NCBI GenBank assembly: GCA_017533825.1
Contig: JAFWIE010000044.1
Location: 1 to 64,000, forward strand
DNA: 64,000 bases
Source: Atopobiaceae bacterium
Lineage (GTDB): Bacteria; Actinomycetota; Coriobacteriia; Coriobacteriales; Atopobiaceae
Direction of reading: 5' to 3'
In this document: one piece after another, positions 61,893 through 64,000 of the stretch
Numbering within the stretch: the first letter of the stretch is position 1
Layout of the letters: each line of letters opens with the position of its first letter
The notes under the pieces: generated by a model
Database searches by the model: none
What the model was told of the DNA's origin: nothing
What the model saw: only the letters and a program-made list of their open reading frames with translations
Position numbers and translations under genes: made by a program

Positions 61893-64000
61893 TTAGCTCT
61901 CGTGACGACGACGCGGCTTGCGCTCGGTGGTGCCGCCGTTGTCGCCGGGTCGACGCGTGCGACGGCGCGGACGCGGGCCGTCAGTGCCCTCTTGCTCGGT
62001 CCTCTTCGCCTGGACAAGCTCCGGTTTGTCGATGCGATCGAGGCTTACTTTGCCCTTCTCGTCGACTTCAATGACACGCACGTGCACTTCGTCGCCGATG
62101 GAAAGCACGTCCTCGACCTTCTCCACGCGGCCCTTGGCCATACGCGAGATGTGCAGCAGGCCATCCTTGCCGGGCAGCAGCTCCACGAAGGCGCCGAATG
62201 GCTGGATGCCGACGATGCGACCGTTGTACTCCTCGCCCACTTCGGGCACCTTGACGATTGCCTTGATGCGATCCATTGCCTCATTAGCAGCATCGGACAC
62301 GCCCGCGATGAAGACGGTACCGTCCTCCTGGATGTCGATGGTCGCACCGGTGTCGTCCTGGATGCCACGAATCACCTTGCCGCCGGAACCGATGACCTCG
62401 CGAATCTTGTCGGTCGGGATGGTGAGGGAGAGAATCTTGGGCGCTGACTCCTTCGTATCCTCGCGCGGCTGCGGAATCGCATCGAGCATGGCGTCGAGGA
62501 TGAACATGCGTCCCTCATGGGCCTGCATGAGCGCCTTGCGCAGAATCTCGGGCGTGAGGCCGGTGGCCTTGTTGTCCATCTGCATGGCGGTGATGCCCTT
62601 GGTGGTGCCGCATACCTTGAAGTCCATGTCGCCCAGGAAGTCCTCGACGCCTTGGATGTCGGTGAGCACTACGGTCTTGCCCTCCTCCTGGATAAGGCCC
62701 ATGGCCACGCCGGAGACGGGACGCACCAGAGGCACGCCGGCGTCCATCAGGGCGAGCGTGGAGCCGCAGGTCGAGGCCATCGAGCTCGAGCCGTTCGACT
62801 CCAGGACTTCGCTCACGACGCGGATGGTGTAGGGGAAGTCATCCTCGGAGGGAATCACCGGCAGCAACGCGCGCTCGGCGAGGGCGCCATGACCAAGCTC
62901 ACGGCGCTTCGGTGCGCCCATGCGCCCGGTCTCGCCGGTGCAGAACGGCGGGAAGTTGTAGTGATGGATGTAGCGCTTTCCGTCGACGGGCTCGATGGTG
63001 TCGAGACGCTGCCACTCGTTGAGCATGCCCAGCGTGCAGATGGAGAGCACCTGGGTCTGACCGCGCTGGAAGAGACCGGAGCCATGAACGCGCGGCAGGT
63101 AGTCCGACTTCACCATGAGGGGACGGACCTCGTCGGCCGCACGACCGTCGACGCGCTCGCCTGTCTCCACGACCATGAGGCGCATGGCATGCTTCTCGAG
63201 GGCCTTGAGCTGCGTGGTGATGGCACGCGACCACTCAAGCTGCTCGTCCTCGCTGAACTCGGCGCGGATGGCGTCCTTGAGCTCCTCAACCTTGGTCTGT
63301 CGTGCTGCCTTGTCTGCGTCTTTGAGAGCTGCGCTCATCTCGTCGAAGTGTGCGAAGATGCGCTCCTGCACCTCGGGAATGGGCTCGTCGAGCTCGTATG
63401 AGCGCACCGGGAACTCGCCGTTCGCCTCGCGCACCTTGGCGAAGAACGTCTCTTGCTCGGCGCAGAACGCGGCGATTGCCTCCTGGCCGAATGCCATCGC
63501 GGAGAGCATGTCCTCTTCGCTGATCTCCTGCGCGCCTGCCTCCAGCATGGAGATGAAGGTGGCGGAGCCGGCCAGCTCGAGGTCGAGGTCGGAGTGATCG
63601 CGCTCTTCATAGGTGGGGTTGACGATGAACTCGCCAGAGTCGATGTCGCGCGCGATACGCACGCAGGCAAGCGGCCCCTCAAAGGGAACGCCGCCCACGG
63701 TGAGTGCCGCGCTTGCCGCCATGACGCAGATGGTATCGACCGCATGCACCTGATCGGCGACGAGCGACGTCGCGACGACCTGCACCTCATTGCGGAACCC
63801 ATCGGGGAACGAGGGACGCAGCGGACGGTCGATCAGGCGCGCGGTGAGCGTCGCCTTCTCGCTCGGACGGCTCTCGCGCTTGAGATAACCGCCGGGGATG
63901 CGTCCCACGGCATACATCTTCTCGATGAAGTCCACGGTGAGGGGGAAGAAGTCGTAGTCCCTACGCTCCTTCGACACGACGGCGGTGAGCAAAACCGTTG
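61893..64000 (-). CDS. pnp: Polyribonucleotide nucleotidyltransferase, N-terminus outside window
   Basis: At least 702 residues are in the window; the coding frame runs past base 64000 (T-V-L-L-T-A-V-V precedes KERRDYDFFPLTVDF), so the start is missing. Two RNase PH domains (first: GRIPGGYLKRESRPSE; second: GSGLFQRGQTQVLS and ALAERALLPVIP), a KH domain (IREVIGSGGKVIRGIQDDTG) and an S1 domain (YNGRIVGIQPFGAFVELLPG) are present. The tail is basic (RPRRRTRRPGDN). It degrades RNA with phosphate and works with rny and rnj. Confidence 0.96.
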   Translation of the reverse strand, partial: TVLLTAVVSKERRDYDFFPLTVDFIEKMYAVGRIPGGYLKRESRPSEKATLTARLIDRPLRPSFPDGFRNEVQVVATSLVADQVHAVDTICVMAASAALTVGGVPFEGPLACVRIARDIDSGEFIVNPTYEERDHSDLDLELAGSATFISMLEAGAQEISEEDMLSAMAFGQEAIAAFCAEQETFFAKVREANGEFPVRSYELDEPIPEVQERIFAHFDEMSAALKDADKAARQTKVEELKDAIRAEFSEDEQLEWSRAITTQLKALEKHAMRLMVVETGERVDGRAADEVRPLMVKSDYLPRVHGSGLFQRGQTQVLSICTLGMLNEWQRLDTIEPVDGKRYIHHYNFPPFCTGETGRMGAPKRRELGHGALAERALLPVIPSEDDFPYTIRVVSEVLESNGSSSMASTCGSTLALMDAGVPLVRPVSGVAMGLIQEEGKTVVLTDIQGVEDFLGDMDFKVCGTTKGITAMQMDNKATGLTPEILRKALMQAHEGRMFILDAMLDAIPQPREDTKESAPKILSLTIPTDKIREVIGSGGKVIRGIQDDTGATIDIQEDGTVFIAGVSDAANEAMDRIKAIVKVPEVGEEYNGRIVGIQPFGAFVELLPGKDGLLHISRMAKGRVEKVEDVLSIGDEVHVRVIEVDEKGKVSLDRIDKPELVQAKRTEQEGTDGPRPRRRTRRPGDNGGTTERKPRRRHES

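Overview
This looks like chromosomal DNA from a high-GC actinobacterium of the class Coriobacteriia (Olsenella/Atopobiaceae-like). That assignment is inferred from gene content and order, not from a search. The core genes are actinobacterial in composition, but RNase Y, RNase J, SpoVS and Gram-positive SOS boxes occur together, as expected for Coriobacteriia. No rRNA, complete tRNA or CRISPR array is present.

Region 1 (1-16.7 kb) is accessory and scarred. It starts with a hypothetical gene, a small Xre-type regulator and a DUF262/DUF1524 (GmrSD-like) defence-type nuclease. A three-recombinase element of the RIT type (3478-6883) follows, with perfect 88-bp inverted ends. It sits exactly between the tail of a phage leucine-rich-repeat gene and a decapitated phage integrase, so a prophage appears to have collapsed around it. 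Two degenerate copies of a tRNA 3' end plus terminator (8331 and 10610) mark attachment-site scars. Around them lie an AlbA/HTH regulator and two double-glycine leader peptides. One is an intact Nif11-like precursor. The other is a broken, easily overlooked zinc-ribbon peptide on the minus strand. A membrane protein and an AarF/UbiB kinase follow. Then comes a divergent pair: a protein with a Ser-rich start motif and a BRCT-like segment, opposite a radical-SAM/SPASM-like protein. A nonsense-interrupted surface protein closes the region.

Region 2 (16.7-29.9 kb) holds signalling and unusual genes: a PAS/GGDEF/REC/GGDEF protein, AzlCD amino-acid exporter genes with a CmpB-like membrane protein, a large hybrid histidine kinase, PgeF, and a 1,113-aa helicase-like protein whose nucleotide-binding motifs look destroyed.

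Region 3 (29.9-37.4 kb) is a tightly overlapping operon: CDP-alcohol phosphotransferase, D,D-carboxypeptidase, GcvT-like protein, RidA, GarA-like FHA protein, FtsR-like MerR regulator and apt. A DUF559/Vsr-like gene follows, flanked by two 204-bp MITE-like repeats in opposite orientation.

Region 4 (37.4-64 kb) is conserved housekeeping DNA, nearly all on the minus strand: a sodium/solute symporter, trxB, dut, nrdR, a YneA-like LysM gene divergent from lexA across two abutting SOS boxes, hflX-miaA-miaB-spoVS, an HATPase gene, rny, recX-recA (SOS box), pncC-pgsA-rimO, a RodZ-like HTH gene, ftsK, rnj, a zinc-ribbon protein and pnp (cut by the window end). The DNA-damage, RNA-decay, tRNA-modification and division genes form short translationally coupled runs.
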